A stretch of DNA of 64,000 nt from Psoroptes ovis (Eukaryota; Arthropoda; Arachnida; Sarcoptiformes; Psoroptidae): assembly GCA_002943765.1 (NCBI GenBank), contig PQWQ01000007.1, positions 188,501-252,500 on the forward strand, given 5' to 3'. Position numbers and translations under genes: made by a program. The notes below the pieces were generated by a model. That model ran no database searches and was not told the DNA's origin. It worked only from the letters and a program-made list of their open reading frames with translations. Shown piece after piece: positions 10,186 to 23,500 of this stretch (position 1 is the first letter of the stretch; each line of letters begins with the position of its first letter).

Positions 10186-11310
10186 CTATTGTTGTTGCTT
10201 ATTTAGCATATGATTTAAAATTGATTTTTTCCAATCAAAATTATCGGAACGAATATCATTAAGGAATTTGATTTTTTGCTGCATCGAAAGACGTTTTGAT
10301 CCTGTTTTCCACAGAACATAACGATCGATTGGAACGCACATACGGCGTAATTTCATTTTTTGCAATGACGGTGTCAAAAAATCTCGATTTAATAATCGTT
10401 CAGGTATTGCTGGCAATACATATGACCAATATGGATTATATGTTAAAGGATCTATGGATGATGTTGATTTTTCGATTGATGTGAAATAAACAAGTTCATT
10501 CGGATTCAATGGAAATGACAATAATTTTCGATCGGTATGTTCAATGATTTCATCCAAATTGGGTAGCAATTGTTTCAGCGTTTTCCAAATATAATGATTA
10601 TAATCAACACCGCACAATATAATTTTAAATGGTTCGATTATTTGACGTTGATTGTAATGAATCATATGAAATAGATCATTAGCCAATTGTATACTTTGAT
10701 GTCTTGATAAATATGATGAGTAGCTACAATCAATGAATAGATTTTGTCCAAACAAATATGAACGACGAAATTTATCCAATGATAACCGACGTGGATTCAT
10801 TGATATTCTTGTAAATAATGTATTATGCCATAATCCATATATCAACTGCCCCTGTGAGTCGAATAAACCGGATCTTTCGCCACCATTTGCATGGACATTG
10901 TTTTTATTATCAGCATCAAAATGTAGCTGTTTTAATTCTTTCTTTACTAATTGATTTAATTCTTTTCGATGTAATTTACGTATTTCTCTACGTAAATCAT
11001 GTATGGATGATTGGCGAATCAGATTTGAAAGACTTTCAACATCATTCTGGGTTAATGAACTTGGCACTGGCTCTAAATTATATTTCATTTCATCATAAAT
11101 CGTAATTATTTTCTCAATAATTTTACGTTTTTCATCATCATTTCCATATAACTTTATGAAATTTTCAACACTCACATTGACATATGATTTTTCATTGTCG
11201 ATTTTTTCTCTCAAATTTTTAATCAAATCATTTTTGATTGAAACGGATTTGGTCGAAAATAATCGATGATTAATCATGGAAATTGGACACCTGGTAAACA
11301 TTTGGAACAT
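10186..11310 (-). CDS. TRMT10C: Mitochondrial RNase P subunit 1 / tRNA m1R9 methyltransferase
   Basis: A single exon of 374 residues. The first ATG is at 11310; the frame beyond it has only a TTG start. The N-terminus (FTRCPISMINHRLFSTKSVS) looks like a mitochondrial presequence. A Lys/Glu-rich helical part follows, and then the TRM10 domain from about residue 185: LFIDCSYSSYLSR, FKIILCGVDYN, LVYFTSIE, YVLPAIPER, CVPIDRYVLWKTGSKRLS. The closing segment matches TRMT10C (MRPP1; Drosophila roswell) better than the cytosolic TRMT10A/B. With SDR5C1 and PRORP the protein processes mitochondrial tRNA 5' ends and methylates position 9. The segment corresponding to GSFVDKS in the human protein is AIPERL here. 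Confidence 0.82.
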   Translation of the reverse strand: MFQMFTRCPISMINHRLFSTKSVSIKNDLIKNLREKIDNEKSYVNVSVENFIKLYGNDDEKRKIIEKIITIYDEMKYNLEPVPSSLTQNDVESLSNLIRQSSIHDLRREIRKLHRKELNQLVKKELKQLHFDADNKNNVHANGGERSGLFDSQGQLIYGLWHNTLFTRISMNPRRLSLDKFRRSYLFGQNLFIDCSYSSYLSRHQSIQLANDLFHMIHYNQRQIIEPFKIILCGVDYNHYIWKTLKQLLPNLDEIIEHTDRKLLSFPLNPNELVYFTSIEKSTSSIDPLTYNPYWSYVLPAIPERLLNRDFLTPSLQKMKLRRMCVPIDRYVLWKTGSKRLSMQQKIKFLNDIRSDNFDWKKSILNHMLNKQQQ

Positions 11311-11469
11311 GATCAAATCGAATTTTATTTATGCATTCACTAATTCGAATAATCGATAGAATCGATGAATGAATCACAACAAAAAACAATCGATATTTGA
11401 TTAGGAATATTTTAAAAAAAATATGAATTAATTCGAATCAAGAATTAATCAACATGGAATATTAATAAT

Positions 11470-12225
11470 TCAAAGTTTCTTAGATTCACGTTCTTGCCAT
11501 AATGTTTTACCACTGCAATCACAAATTTTTTTCACATTATTCAATATTTTCGATGCACGAGCAATAACACCAGCAGCAATCACATTTTCATCAGTGGTAG
11601 TCACGGCTAAACTTTTACCAATATGATCCATAATATTTATATTGGAAATTCGCTTCTTTAACGATATCTTTCCATCGATCGATCGAAGATCATTGGCTAA
11701 ATTAATTGCTTCAGATCCGATTGATCGGAAATTATCGGCGCTCAAATCACCATATTCATGTATACCAATTTTATATTTCATCGATGAATCATCATCTTTG
11801 ATGCCATCAACACTGATATCGACAAGACATTCTTTATGTTCATTTTGCAAAAATCTAGCAACACCAAATACATTTGAAGATTTGGCTGTTGGTGGCCCAT
11901 ATAATTCACTAACAGCTGATTGAAAATTACTGCAACCCCGAATGATTGCATTCAATTTCAGCTCATTTTCCAATAAATTTTGTATATCAAATGTACTTGA
12001 ACTTTGTTCATTTATTGTCAACACTAAACGTTGATCAGCGACACTAATTTCATCTACTCGAACATGTGGTAAATCCCTTAATTTTTCAATTATTTTCAAA
12101 CGACATTCATCACTTTTCATTTGTACGGCAAATTCAACCTGATTGGGACGTAATTAAAAGTAAATCTTAAGATTTAAATCAAGAAAATGTCCAGATAATA
12201 CCTGAAAACCATCAGTGGTCAACAT
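11470..12225 (-). CDS. CCS: Copper chaperone for superoxide dismutase, motif-degenerate
   Basis: Two exons (12225-12202, 12138-11470) give 230 residues. The first exon encodes only eight residues and joins in phase to VEFAVQM, the signature start of CCS domain 1. Domain 1 normally carries MxCxxC; here the segment is M15-K-S-D-E-C20, so the first Cys is Ser17. Domain 2 is SOD1-like (VFGVARFLQ, CLVDISVDGI, GIHEYGDLS, GVIARAS). It lacks most of the zinc/copper loop and its histidines, much as in yeast Ccs1. Domain 3 keeps the CxC motif (C214-D-C216) in KKICDCSGKTLWQER. CCS loads copper into and forms the disulfide of SOD1. It shares a 182-base divergent promoter with the xylosyltransferase gene. 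Confidence 0.87.
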
Positions 12226-12407
12226 TTTCAAAAGTTTGTAAGGAAAATGGTGATATCGATGAAAATCAAATCAAAAATTAAACCTCTGAATCAAACATCA
12301 AAATAGCCATGAAAATTCATAGGTTAAATCGATGAAGGTTAACACCCATCGATTGAAAATGTGTGTTTTCACAAACCATCTTTCGAAGCATCGATATAAA
12401 TTCGATC
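12226..12407. promoter_or_regulatory. Divergent promoter, CCS and xylosyltransferase
   Basis: Only 182 bases separate the two start codons, so the transcripts must start within this interval or overlap. The segment is AT-rich. I could not assign a TATA box or initiator with confidence. Confidence 0.45.
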
Positions 12408-15131
12408 ATGTTCAGACGAATTAAATTCAAGCAAACATTTTTGATAATCATCCCCTTACAATTGTTCGTTTTAGTGTCAATTTTTATATCATTTCAGCTT
12501 CCACAATTAATCCCAAATCAACCACTGCTGGATGAAAGCCTTATCCACGATAATCAAACCAAAAGTGCTTTACGTCGAGTCAAAACAACTTATTGTCGCC
12601 AACAAATCATTGAAACATATTTCCAACTGTCAAAACAAAAACCATGGCCTGAAAGGCTTCGAAATGAATGTCGAAATGATATCGAATTGATCATGTGTCT
12701 CCAATTTCAAATGGAATATTTAAATTGGTTTTCAAGCAATACGAAATCAAATAAAATCATTCGAATTGATGATCACCAACCATTCAACTATAATGATTGT
12801 ATCGACCTGTGTTTACAAATTGATTTTTCATTTTCGCTATTTTATCATCGAAAATATTGTATTTGTACCAATGATTACCAATCATTGATTTCGCATTATC
12901 CAAATTCAACTCTCATCAATCCACCATGTGATCAAAATTCGCAGGAACACTTCCTCGTTACTTCGACTGGTGTTCAAAGTAAGTTTGATTAACAGATCAG
13001 CGTTCGAATTAATTAATTCTTCATTTATTCTTTAAGAAATAGATCGTCATTTACCACCTTTGGTGTTGGATCAAGAGCACGAGTATCGACGACCGAAAAT
13101 TGTATTCTTCTTGCTGTTAAGTGGTCGTTCAATATTACAAATCAAACGATTATTATCGAATATATTCGATTTGTATCATCATTATTTAATACATGTTGAT
13201 TCGGTAATAATTATTGAATTGATTAATTTCAAACTTTTTGATTAATTCATTTATTCAATACACAGGATGACGATTATCTTTATGGTGAACTTAAGTTGAT
13301 TCAACAAAAATATTCAACAAATATTCAATTTACCCGAGAAAGGTTTCCGACAATTTGGGGTGGTTCATCATTATTAACGGCTGTGATATCAGGCATTCAG
13401 CAGTCATTGTCCGAGTGGACCGATTGGGATTTTATTTTGAATCTAAGTGATACCAGTTTCCCCATAAAGTAAGATTAATTCATTAAAATATTTCAAAGGT
13501 TAATCAACTCCTTTATTTTGAAGAAAACTAGAACAGCTAGAACGATACCTGTCCAAAAATTTACATAAAAATTTCATTAAATCACATGGTAAAAATACTT
13601 GGGATTTCATTCAAACACAAGCATTGAATAAAATATTTTTACAATGTGAACGACGTATGTGGCGCCTAATGGATCGACCACTAATCAAAGGTATTGTTTG
13701 GGATGGTGGAAGTGATTGGTTGATATTGAGCCGTTCATTTTGCAATTATTTCATCGATAAATTGAACAATTATGACCGGACTAGTCTTGTACGTAATTTA
13801 TATGAATATTTTCAATATTCATTACTGCCAGTTGAGGTATAGTCTTTAGATTTCCAATGATTCGAATGATAATCATTTTTCTCATCTGATTTCAGAGCTT
13901 TTTCCACGTAATACTACGAAACACCCGATATTGTACAACAATAATCGCCAATAATTTATTAGCCACCAATTGGAATCGCAAACGTGGCTGTAATTGTCAA
14001 CAAAAATCGATTGTTGATTGGTGTGGTTGCTCACCGAACATATTTCGTTTACATTCGAATAGTTTAAAAAATAATAATGGCGATCTGCATCGTTTAATTT
14101 CCACTGAATCAAAACCACTGTTTTTTGCACGAAAATTTTCATCAATCGTCGATAAACAAATAATTGATTTCGTTGAATTAAGATTTTTAAGCAAAAATCG
14201 ATATTCAGATCAAGATTTTGATGATGATTTTCATTATTATTTTGAAAATAATTATCATTCAACCTATGACCCTACTTTGTCATTATATCGTCGAAAATTC
14301 TACGAACATTTTGCCTTGAAATTATTATCAATCAATCAAACTGATGAAAATAATGATTCACAGCTTCGAATAATGAGTACCCATTTGCTATCCCGCGATA
14401 ATAAATTCAACGGTATCATTGTTCATGCGAAACATGTGGCCCGGAATTGTGAATTCAAGTTTTTGCTACAAAAATTTCCAAATTCTACGAAAATCATCGA
14501 CAACCCCAGAATGCCACGATTAAAATCGATTGAAATTTGTAATCAATACCAAGAAAGGGATGAATATTTTCAAAATTTCGATTGCATATTGAATGATCGT
14601 ATCGACCAAATTGAAATTCAGCATAAATGGCAAACATTTTTCGGTGAATATCACATTGAATTCATATTGGTTAACCCTTTGAATCAAATAGTTCAAAATG
14701 AATCAATAATATTGAATAATACAAGGATTATTGATGATGAAAGTATTGAAATGTTGTATCGATTTCGTCGTCGTCAGCCTGAAAAAAATAATCGTCTAAT
14801 GTATGGACCTTGGAAATTATTGATCATGAATCAATCAACCAAAGAAATTTTGGGTCTTGGTATTTTTTTCATTCATTCCAATGTCCGTAATGGAAGTCAT
14901 TATGAACATCAAGCGAATCAAAATTTGGCCATGTTAAACCGTGAAATTATCGAAGATAATCGGCCATATTTTCCAAATCAAAACAAACTTTCAATCGATC
15001 AACTTTGGTATATTAAGCAATCATGTCTGGTCAGTGATAAATGTCATGGATCTATTTCGATGCAAAATTGCTCTGATTATGGCCAAATTGATTGGCGAAT
15101 GGTGAAAATTGAAAATTTTTATTCGTTTTAA
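12408..15131 (+). CDS. oxt: Protein xylosyltransferase (peptide O-xylosyltransferase)
   Basis: Five exons (12408-12978, 13037-13203, 13266-13468, 13524-13836, 13896-15131) encode 829 residues; human XYLT2 has 865. A type II anchor is near the N-terminus (FLIIIPLQLFVLVSIFISF). Cys-rich residues ~75-185 resemble a WSC domain (CIDLCLQIDFSFSLF, YCICTN), as in Drosophila Oxt. The GT14 catalytic domain follows: KIVFFLLLSGR, FTRERFPTIWGGSSLL, ILNLSDTSFPIK, MWRLMDRP, VWDGGSDWLILSR, NWNRKRGCNC and DWCGCSPN. The C-terminal part corresponds to the Xylo_C region. The enzyme transfers xylose from UDP-xylose to Ser of proteoglycan core proteins in the Golgi, the first step of the glycosaminoglycan linker. 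Confidence 0.92.
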
Positions 15132-15907
15132 TGTGTTCAGTGTATTAACAATCAACATTATTCAATGGAAAATTTCGATTTATTCGATTTTTTCTCCGAA
15201 TCATATATGATCATATCAACATTGATATATTACACATTTCCGGAGACTAAATACTACAATACTATTATTTGGAATTCGTATTAACTGATGCCCTATATGT
15301 TAAATTGAAGGATTAATCTGGGAATTAATCATTGATTATTGGCATTATTAATTGTTTTTAATGGCCCAGAATTTCACCAACTCTTGCTCAAATTATTGTT
15401 CGGAGCCAGATAATTCGAAAACATCCAAAATCTCAATGAAATGACAGCTTTTAGACCACGTTTATGGTCCCTGGTTTGGTGATTTTTGCTGTGTTTTTGA
15501 ATTATGAATTACCATTCATCATCAGGATAAAGGTAAATATTCTTTCAGAAAAACTTTGAAAAACAAACAAACATATTTCCTAGACCAAAAACATTTCCTA
15601 GAAATACTAAATGAATGAATGAATGAATTAATAATTAATACGTCAATTGCGTCAAAAATTGCTGCCTAAAAATCGAATGTTTTTGAATTAACATCATTTA
15701 GTGGCAATAATGTATGAATGTTATGACATGTGAAATAATCAATGAATCGAACGAAAACAAAAAAAAACAAAACAAAACAAAAATCGTATGACAATTTTGC
15801 ATATGAAATTTACATTTGAAAGCAGCCAAAAATTTACCACGAACGTAACACCAAATATCAATGAAATCAATCAATCAATTGATGAAATTGCAAAAAAATT
15901 AATAATT

Positions 15908-16014
15908 TAAAGTTTTAATTCATAGTTTTAAAATTTAATTTCGTAATTTTTCTACGTTAAATTTATATTCAAAATTACGAAATTCAACTTTAAAACTCTG
16001 AATTGAAACTTTAA
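15908..16014. repeat. Palindromic repeat family 2, copy 1
   Basis: Left arm near 15910 (AAGTTTTAATTCATAGTTTT) pairs with a right arm ending near 16012 (AAAACTCTGAATTGAAACTT). The interior is also inverted around 15960. It is related to the copies at 32489 and 35501. Confidence 0.65.
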
Positions 16015-16993
16015 TCTCTCTCTTTGTATCTATGCTTTAGGCTGCTGCCAAATATGATACAATTCAATCAAATCAATACTGGGGAATGTCCTCATCGATT
16101 AATTAATCGACATTTGATGAAAGGATTGAGCGATGAATGAAGATAAGATTCGAAATTTGAACTGAATCCAAGAACGGAGATTTCTTAGATTCTTTGATCA
16201 CTAAGTCTTATTGGAAGAATCGAATGATTTCCATGATAAAATGATCTGATTCAGTTATTTGAACTGAATTCGCCAATTTCTTTTGACGCCAAACGGAAAC
16301 ATAATCATCATACGTTTGGTGTGTGTTGTTTTGGTGTAATTTCAAATCCTTGGCAGTTCGAAGTATAAATACTTTGATTTGTGAATCTGACTGAATCAAA
16401 TGAAATTTGAAAATTTCATAAATCAGTGATATTCACAGTGATTAGTTTTATTTGTTTGACTTGTCATATTATTTCGTAAACCCTCATATCTTCAACCTCT
16501 TCACCTGTTGTTTGTTTGATCAATTTGCATAATTTTTAAAGATTATCCAAGATTATCTTTGTGTTTTACCTGTGTTCAGTAAAAATAATTATATCGATCT
16601 CAATCAAGATTTGTTTTCTACAGGTAAAACTTGTTTATTTTCAATTATGAAATTGATCCCAAACGATCATATTTTCAACCATTTCGATGATGATAATTGT
16701 CAAATGTGCGACAATCTGTGACATATTATCTATGATTCATTGTAAATATCATTATTACTTAACATAATTATCTTTGTGTCAAAGATTGTTCAATTTTCTT
16801 TGAATTTTGACATTAATATTTATGCTTGAATAAATGTGTGTGATATCTCTCCTTTTGGTGATAATTGTGATGCTTGGTCTCGCATCAATTAACCATTTTC
16901 AATCAAGTAGAACATTATTGAAAAGCTATGCAAATGATATAATTGCAGGATGAATTGATAAATAGTTAAGATTTTTACCTGTCAATCGATTTA

Positions 16994-17074
16994 TTTGTGC
17001 TGTCCGAAAAGTTCATTCGGCTTAATCAATAGAGTTGCGAATGAAAATCGGCCAAAACTTTTCGGGCAACCTAA
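16994..17074 (-). mobile_element. MITE family 1, copy 1 (mariner-like ends)
   Basis: An ~81 bp element flanked by TA on both sides. On the minus strand it begins TTAGGTTGCCCGAAAAG and its right end is CTTTTCGGACAGC. Its middle (GCAACTCTATTGATTAAGCC on the minus strand) matches the copy at 59996-60076. No transposase is present. Confidence 0.7.
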
Positions 17075-17559
17075 TAATATTTAATATTGATACTAATAAT
17101 AATAAGAATCACTTGTCACAAATGAATTATGTAATCGAATGCTTTTCATTTTGAAAAATTTTCCTAGAAATATTCATGCATCACTTATTACGATAATTAT
17201 TAGATGATTGACAAGTTGTAGATAATTAAAAAATAACAAAGAACAATAATCTCTGAATTCATTCATTCATTCGATTATCATCGATCGATGTCAACAAATG
17301 ATAAATAGATAACTCTTCTCTCTCATTTTTAAAGTTCACCAATCAATTTTACCTGTTTGAAATCCTTAAATTTTTTCTTATTTTGTCTCCCAAAAATCAT
17401 TTTTGACATTGTTCAGGTGATAGTCTTACTTTTATATTTTTAAGTGATTCGAATTATTCAAAGTGTTTTAAACAGTGTTTCTTATTTCAATTTTTGCCCA
17501 GATTCGATTCGATTTATTTTGATCAGTGTCAAATTCTCATATGAAAATCGCAATAAACA

Positions 17560-20500
17560 ATGGTCAATAATTTTAAATTATCCAGCTATAATGATGATAT
17601 TGTCATTTCGGGTATTTCAGGACGTTATCCTGAATCGGATAATATCGATGAATTAAGTGAAAATCTTTATAATAATGTTGATATGGTCACTGAAGATGAT
17701 CGCCGTTGGCCAGTTGGTATGTCAATGTTCATTTCATTAATCAATATGTCACATGAATTAATTTAATTTGAATTTTGTCATCGAAAGGATTTTATGGTCT
17801 GCCTGGTCGCAATGGTAAAATCAAAGACCTTAGCAAGTTGGATGCACAATTTTTCGGTATTCACGGTAAACAGGCCCGAAACATGGATCCACAAGCTCGT
17901 ATATTGCTGGAATTAACATATGAAGCAATCGTTGATGCCGGTATTAATCCACAAGAATTACGTGGTACTCGCACCGGTGTTTATATTGGCTGTTCAGCAT
18001 CTGAAGCTGAAGAAGCATTAGTCGAAGATGTTGAACGTGCCAATGGTTATGCCCTGACTGGTTGTTCACGTTCAATGTTTTCGAATCGTATTTCATTTAC
18101 GTTCGATTTTCAAGGACCAAGTTATTCGATCGATACAGCTTGTTCTTCAGGTTCATTAGCGCTACAACAAGCATTCCTTGGTTTGCGTATGAATGAATGT
18201 GATCAAGCTATTGTTGGTGGTGCTAATATTTGTCTGCGTCCAAGCACATCGGTACAATTCAATAAATTGAATATGCTTTCCAAAGATGGTAAATGTCAAC
18301 ATCTTGATGCATCAGCCAATGGTTATGTACGTTCCGAGACGGTTTCAGTAATATTTTTACAACGTAAAAGTGTCGCTAAACGTATTTATGCTCATGTTTT
18401 GCATGTTAAAACTAATACTGATGGTAATAAACCTGAAGGTATAACCTTTCCATCTTGGAGATCACAAATGCAAATAATGCGGGAAACAGTTGAAGAAGCC
18501 GGTATTGATCCGATTGATGTTGAATATTTGGAAGCACATGGTACTGGTACACCTGTAGGTGATCCAATCGAAACTAGAGCTATTGCTGAAGTATTTTGCC
18601 CTAAACACCGTCAAAAACCATTATTGATTGGATCGGTGAAAACGAATCTTGGCCATTCGGAACCAGCATCTGGTCTTAATTCTTTGGCAAAAGTTGCACT
18701 AACATTTCGAAATAAATCTATACCGGCAAATTTACATTTTAATAAACCAAATCCAAATATACCTGAATTAATGGATGGTCGTATAAAACCAGTGATCGAA
18801 AATACCCCGTTCAATGATGGTATTGTTGGTGTTAATTCATTCGGTTTCGGTGGTGTCAATGTTCATGCTCTATTGAAACCTCATACCAAAGAACTGGATG
18901 AATCAAAATCATCAATTGTTACCGATATTCCCCGATTGATTCTCACGGCTGGGCGCAATGAAGAAAGTGTGAATTATATGTTTGATTTTATTGAAAAAAA
19001 TCCCGAAAAAGTAAATCAAGAATTTTTGGCCTTATTGAATGATGTGGCAATGACCGAAGAAAATTCGGGCATGAATTATCGTGGTTTTATGATCGCCGAT
19101 AAACACCCGGACGGTTCGACTACGTTTCCACGTGAGATTAATCGTGTACCTGAAAAGCGGCCCGTCTGGTTTATTTATTCCGGTATGGGCAGTCAATGGT
19201 CATCGATGGCTAAAGGTCTTATGAAAATGGATATATTCCGTAAATCGATTGAGAAATCCGTACAAATTCTTAAAGAATTTGATGTTGACCTAATGAATAT
19301 ATTGATGAGCGATGATGAGCAAGTATTGGATACGACTGTAGCCCCGTTCGTTGCCATTGCAGCCATCCAGATTGCTTTGACTGATTTGCTTCAAGAATTA
19401 GAAATTAAACCTGATGGTATTGTTGGTCATTCGGTCGGTGAATTAGGCTGTGCATATGCTGATGGATGTTTTACCCACGAACAAATGTTATTATCTGCAT
19501 ATTGGCGTGGTCGTTGTGTTGAATTGGGCGATTTACCACCAGGCCTAATGGCAGCCATTGGTCTAAGTTGGGAAGAAGCGAAACTGCGTTGCCCTGAAGG
19601 TGTTGTACCGGCTTGTCATAATTCACAAGATTCAGTAACGATATCTGGTGCTTATGATGCTACGAAAAAATTTGTCGAACAACTGAAAGCTGAAAATATA
19701 TTTGCACGTGAAGTGAAAAGTTGTAATGTTGCATTTCATTGTTATTTTATGGATCAAATTGCATCAAGTTTGCGAGAAAAATTGGAGAAAATAATACCCG
19801 AACCGAAAAAACGTACTGAACGTTGGCTATCATCATCATTTCCCGAAAATCGTTGGGATCAACCAGAGTCTCAATATTCATCAGCATTTTATTATGTTAA
19901 TAATTTAACATCACCGGTATTGTTTCATGAAGTCGTACAAAAAATACCATCGAATGCGATCATAATTGAAATAGCACCACATTCACTGCTACAATCAATC
20001 ATCAAACGAACTTTGGGTGCCGATATTACATATTTAAGCTTAATGAAACGTAATAATAATGATCAACAATTATCGCTGTTATTGAATTCAATTGGTAAAC
20101 TTTATAATGTTGGCCACAATCCAAATATTTCGATATTATATCCAAAAATTGAATATCCAGTATCGCGAAATATTCAATCATTAAGTTCGCTGGTCAAATG
20201 GGATCATTCACAATCATGGTTAGTGTTATTGTATCCTGAATTTTATAATCTAAGTAACAAAGCAGATCATACGGTTAAAATTGATTTGAAAGAAAATGCA
20301 CATAAATTTTATGCTGATCATTGTATTGATGGTCGAATTCTATTCCCAGCCACTGGTTATCTTTATATTGCTTGGCAAATGTTGGCCAAATTCAAAGGAC
20401 AAGTTTGTGAACAAACACCGGTTGTATTTGAAAATATATCCTTACATCGTGCCACAATATTGCATGAAAATCAACCAATCAAATTTGAAATACATTTGAT

Positions 20501-23500
20501 GGAAAGTAATGGTGAATTTACTATTTGTGAAAATGATGCCATCGTAGTTACTGGTCGTATTTATTCACCCGATGAATCACCATTGAAATTACAAGATTCA
20601 TTGACTGAAACAAATGATAAATCAACCAAATTGAATGATGATGATGTTCATTTGACTCGTAAAGAAGTATACAAAGAGCTTCGATTACGTGGTTATGATT
20701 ATGGTGAAGAATTTCAAGGCATCATCGAAGGTAATTCCGAAGGTGGACGATTAAAATTTTCGAATTGGATTGTATTGGCTGATAATATGTTACAAGTTGG
20801 AATATTGGGCCAAAATAATCGTGGTCTTTATTTGCCCGTACGATTTCAATCGGTTCGTTGTGATCCGAAAATACTCTTCGAAGCTATCGATAACAATGAT
20901 GGCATACTATCGGTCAAAAATGATCGCCGTATCAACTCGCTGATAACTAATGGTTTAGAAATTCAAGGATTAAAAGTGAATCTGGCCCCAAGACGTATCA
21001 ATAATCAAGTACCGACAATTGAACAATGTTGTTTTACTCCTTATAATCAATGTGGAATACTTGATAAACGAATTCATTCAAAATTAGAAGAATATTCAAA
21101 CATCTTAAGTTTCATATCGAATCAATTAATTGAAAAGTTGAAATTATCAATCGAAAAATCATCAATTAATACAGTGATTGATGAACAGATGATTAAATCA
21201 TATTTATCAGTATCGGCTGAAAAATATCCATTATTGAATTTGCTTCAACAGCTATCATTGGACAAAAATATTGATGAAATCCTAAATGGTCATCAGCCGA
21301 TTAATCTATCAATTGATCCCTTAATGGTCGCAAATGAATCGTATCTGAATGTCCCCATACATATAGTTATTGAAAATCGACAAAGTGCTCGATTGAATGT
21401 GGTGGAAATTAATCCAACTAATAATTTGCTGATATCATCGGTGAAACAATCAATCGAATCATCTGGTCATCCAATCAATGTTGACTACACCCTGATGACA
21501 CCGTCAACATCATCATCAGCAAATCCACATCAAGATCCGGACGATGAAATTGAACAAAAACCATGGAATACAAAAGAACGTTTACAAATAACCAATGATA
21601 CAGTCGATTTGATCGTATATAAACATCAATCATCGATCGATTTTGATCGTCAAGAAATCGATTATACCTTGCTGATGCAATCAATGTTCGATTCAATTAA
21701 AGATGGTGGATTTTTGTTGGCTATATTCAATCATTTACCGCCAAATGTCTCGAATTTGATCATGAACATGAAGAAATTCAAATTCGACGACAATATCGAT
21801 CATTTCAAGCAAAATTTACAGCAATTCGGCTTCAAATTGATATCAGTACGTTCAGATAATTTAACCAGCACTGTTTTATTGTGTCGCAAAGTTGCACATC
21901 CAATACTTGCCGATCAGCAAGCAATTATCCATGTGAAAACATTTGAATATGAATGGGTTAATGAATTGAAATCGAAAATGGTCGAGCATCAAAAACGAAG
22001 CATTGGTGAAAATATATGGTTAATCGCTCAAGATCATCCTTCGAATGGTGTTGTTGGTCTTGTTAAATGTCTTCGACAAGAACCTGGTGGTGATCGTATT
22101 CGTTGCCTATACATTGATGATGATCATCATTCGAAGTTCTCTTCATTTAATGATAAATCGTATGGTCAAATATTGGAAAATGACCTAGTTATGAATGTTT
22201 ACCGACAAAAACAATTAGGATCATTCCGTCATTTTGAATTCAGCGAAATCGATACCAAACTGCCGACCGAACATGCATTCTTGAATGTATCAGTAAGAGG
22301 TGATTTATCAAGCTTACAATGGTATCAAGCACCACATAAATATTGGAATCAGTTGCCACAAAATATTCGTAAATCAATGGGCAATCTTTACACAGTTTAT
22401 TATGCACCATTGAATTTTCGTGATGTTATGTTGGCCACTGGTAAATTACCGCCAGATGCATTACCTGGTAATCTTGCGCTACAAGATTGCATTCTTGGCT
22501 TAGAATTTGCCGGCCGAAATCATAATGGTGACCGGGTTATGGGCATGATACCGGCCAAAGGTTTAGCAACTTCAGTGCTAATTGAAGATGATGATTTTGT
22601 ATGGCCAATACCGGATGATTGGACAATGGAACAAGCATCGACCGTACCAGTTGTTTATAGTACAGCTTATTATGCGCTGATTGTACGTGGTGAATTAGAA
22701 CCGGGCGAAATTGTTCTTATCCATTCGGGCAGTGGTGGCGTTGGACAAGCTGCCATTGCGATTGCCTTAAGTATGGGCTGTACAGTTTACACCACTGTTG
22801 GATCGCAGCAAAAACGTGAATACCTTAAACAACGTTTTCCACAATTGAAAGATCGTAATATTGCCAATTCACGTGATACATCATTCGAACAACATGTGTT
22901 ACGTGAAACAAATGGTTATGGTGTTGATTTAGTGCTGAATTCATTGGCCGAAGAAAAATTAATGGCCAGTATTCGATGTGTTGCACAACATGGCCGTTTC
23001 TTGGAGATTGGTAAATATGATCTGTCACAAAACAATCCTTTGGGTATGGCCGTATTCTTGAAAAATATTTCATTCCATGGCATTCTATTGGATTCGCTGA
23101 TGGATCAAGATAGTCCATCTCAATTGATTGATATGCATCGTAAAATGGTTTCCAAATTAGTCAAAGATGGTATCAGTAAAGGTGTTGTTCAACCATTAAA
23201 ATCAACAAGATTCGATATGAATGATGCTGAACAGGCATTCCGTTTTATGGCCACCGGTAAACATATTGGTAAAGTTGTACTAAAAATAAGGCCCGAAGAA
23301 CCGATTAAATCCGTAGCACCGAAATCGATGCCTGTAATGGCCATTGCACGCACATTTTTTTACCCAACAAAATCCTACATCATCACCGGTGGCCTTGGCG
23401 GTTTTGGCTTAGAGCTATCACGTTGGTTAATTGAACGTGGTGCAAAAAATCTTGTGCTTGTCTCACGTACCGGTATTCGTCAACAATATCAACAATATTG

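Larger units (their letters stand above)
15132..17559. other. Intergenic region upstream of fatty acid synthase
   Basis: A 2.4 kb AT-rich region. It contains one copy of a palindromic element (15908-16014), one copy of a mariner-end-like MITE (16994-17074), and presumably the FASN promoter and 5' UTR near the right edge. The only sizeable frame (minus strand, 16399-16208, 63 codons) has no recognisable domain. Confidence 0.6.

Noticed and set aside
16208..16399. A 63-codon minus-strand frame between xylosyltransferase and FASN
   Set aside because: No recognisable domain, AT-rich composition, no splice context; expected by chance.
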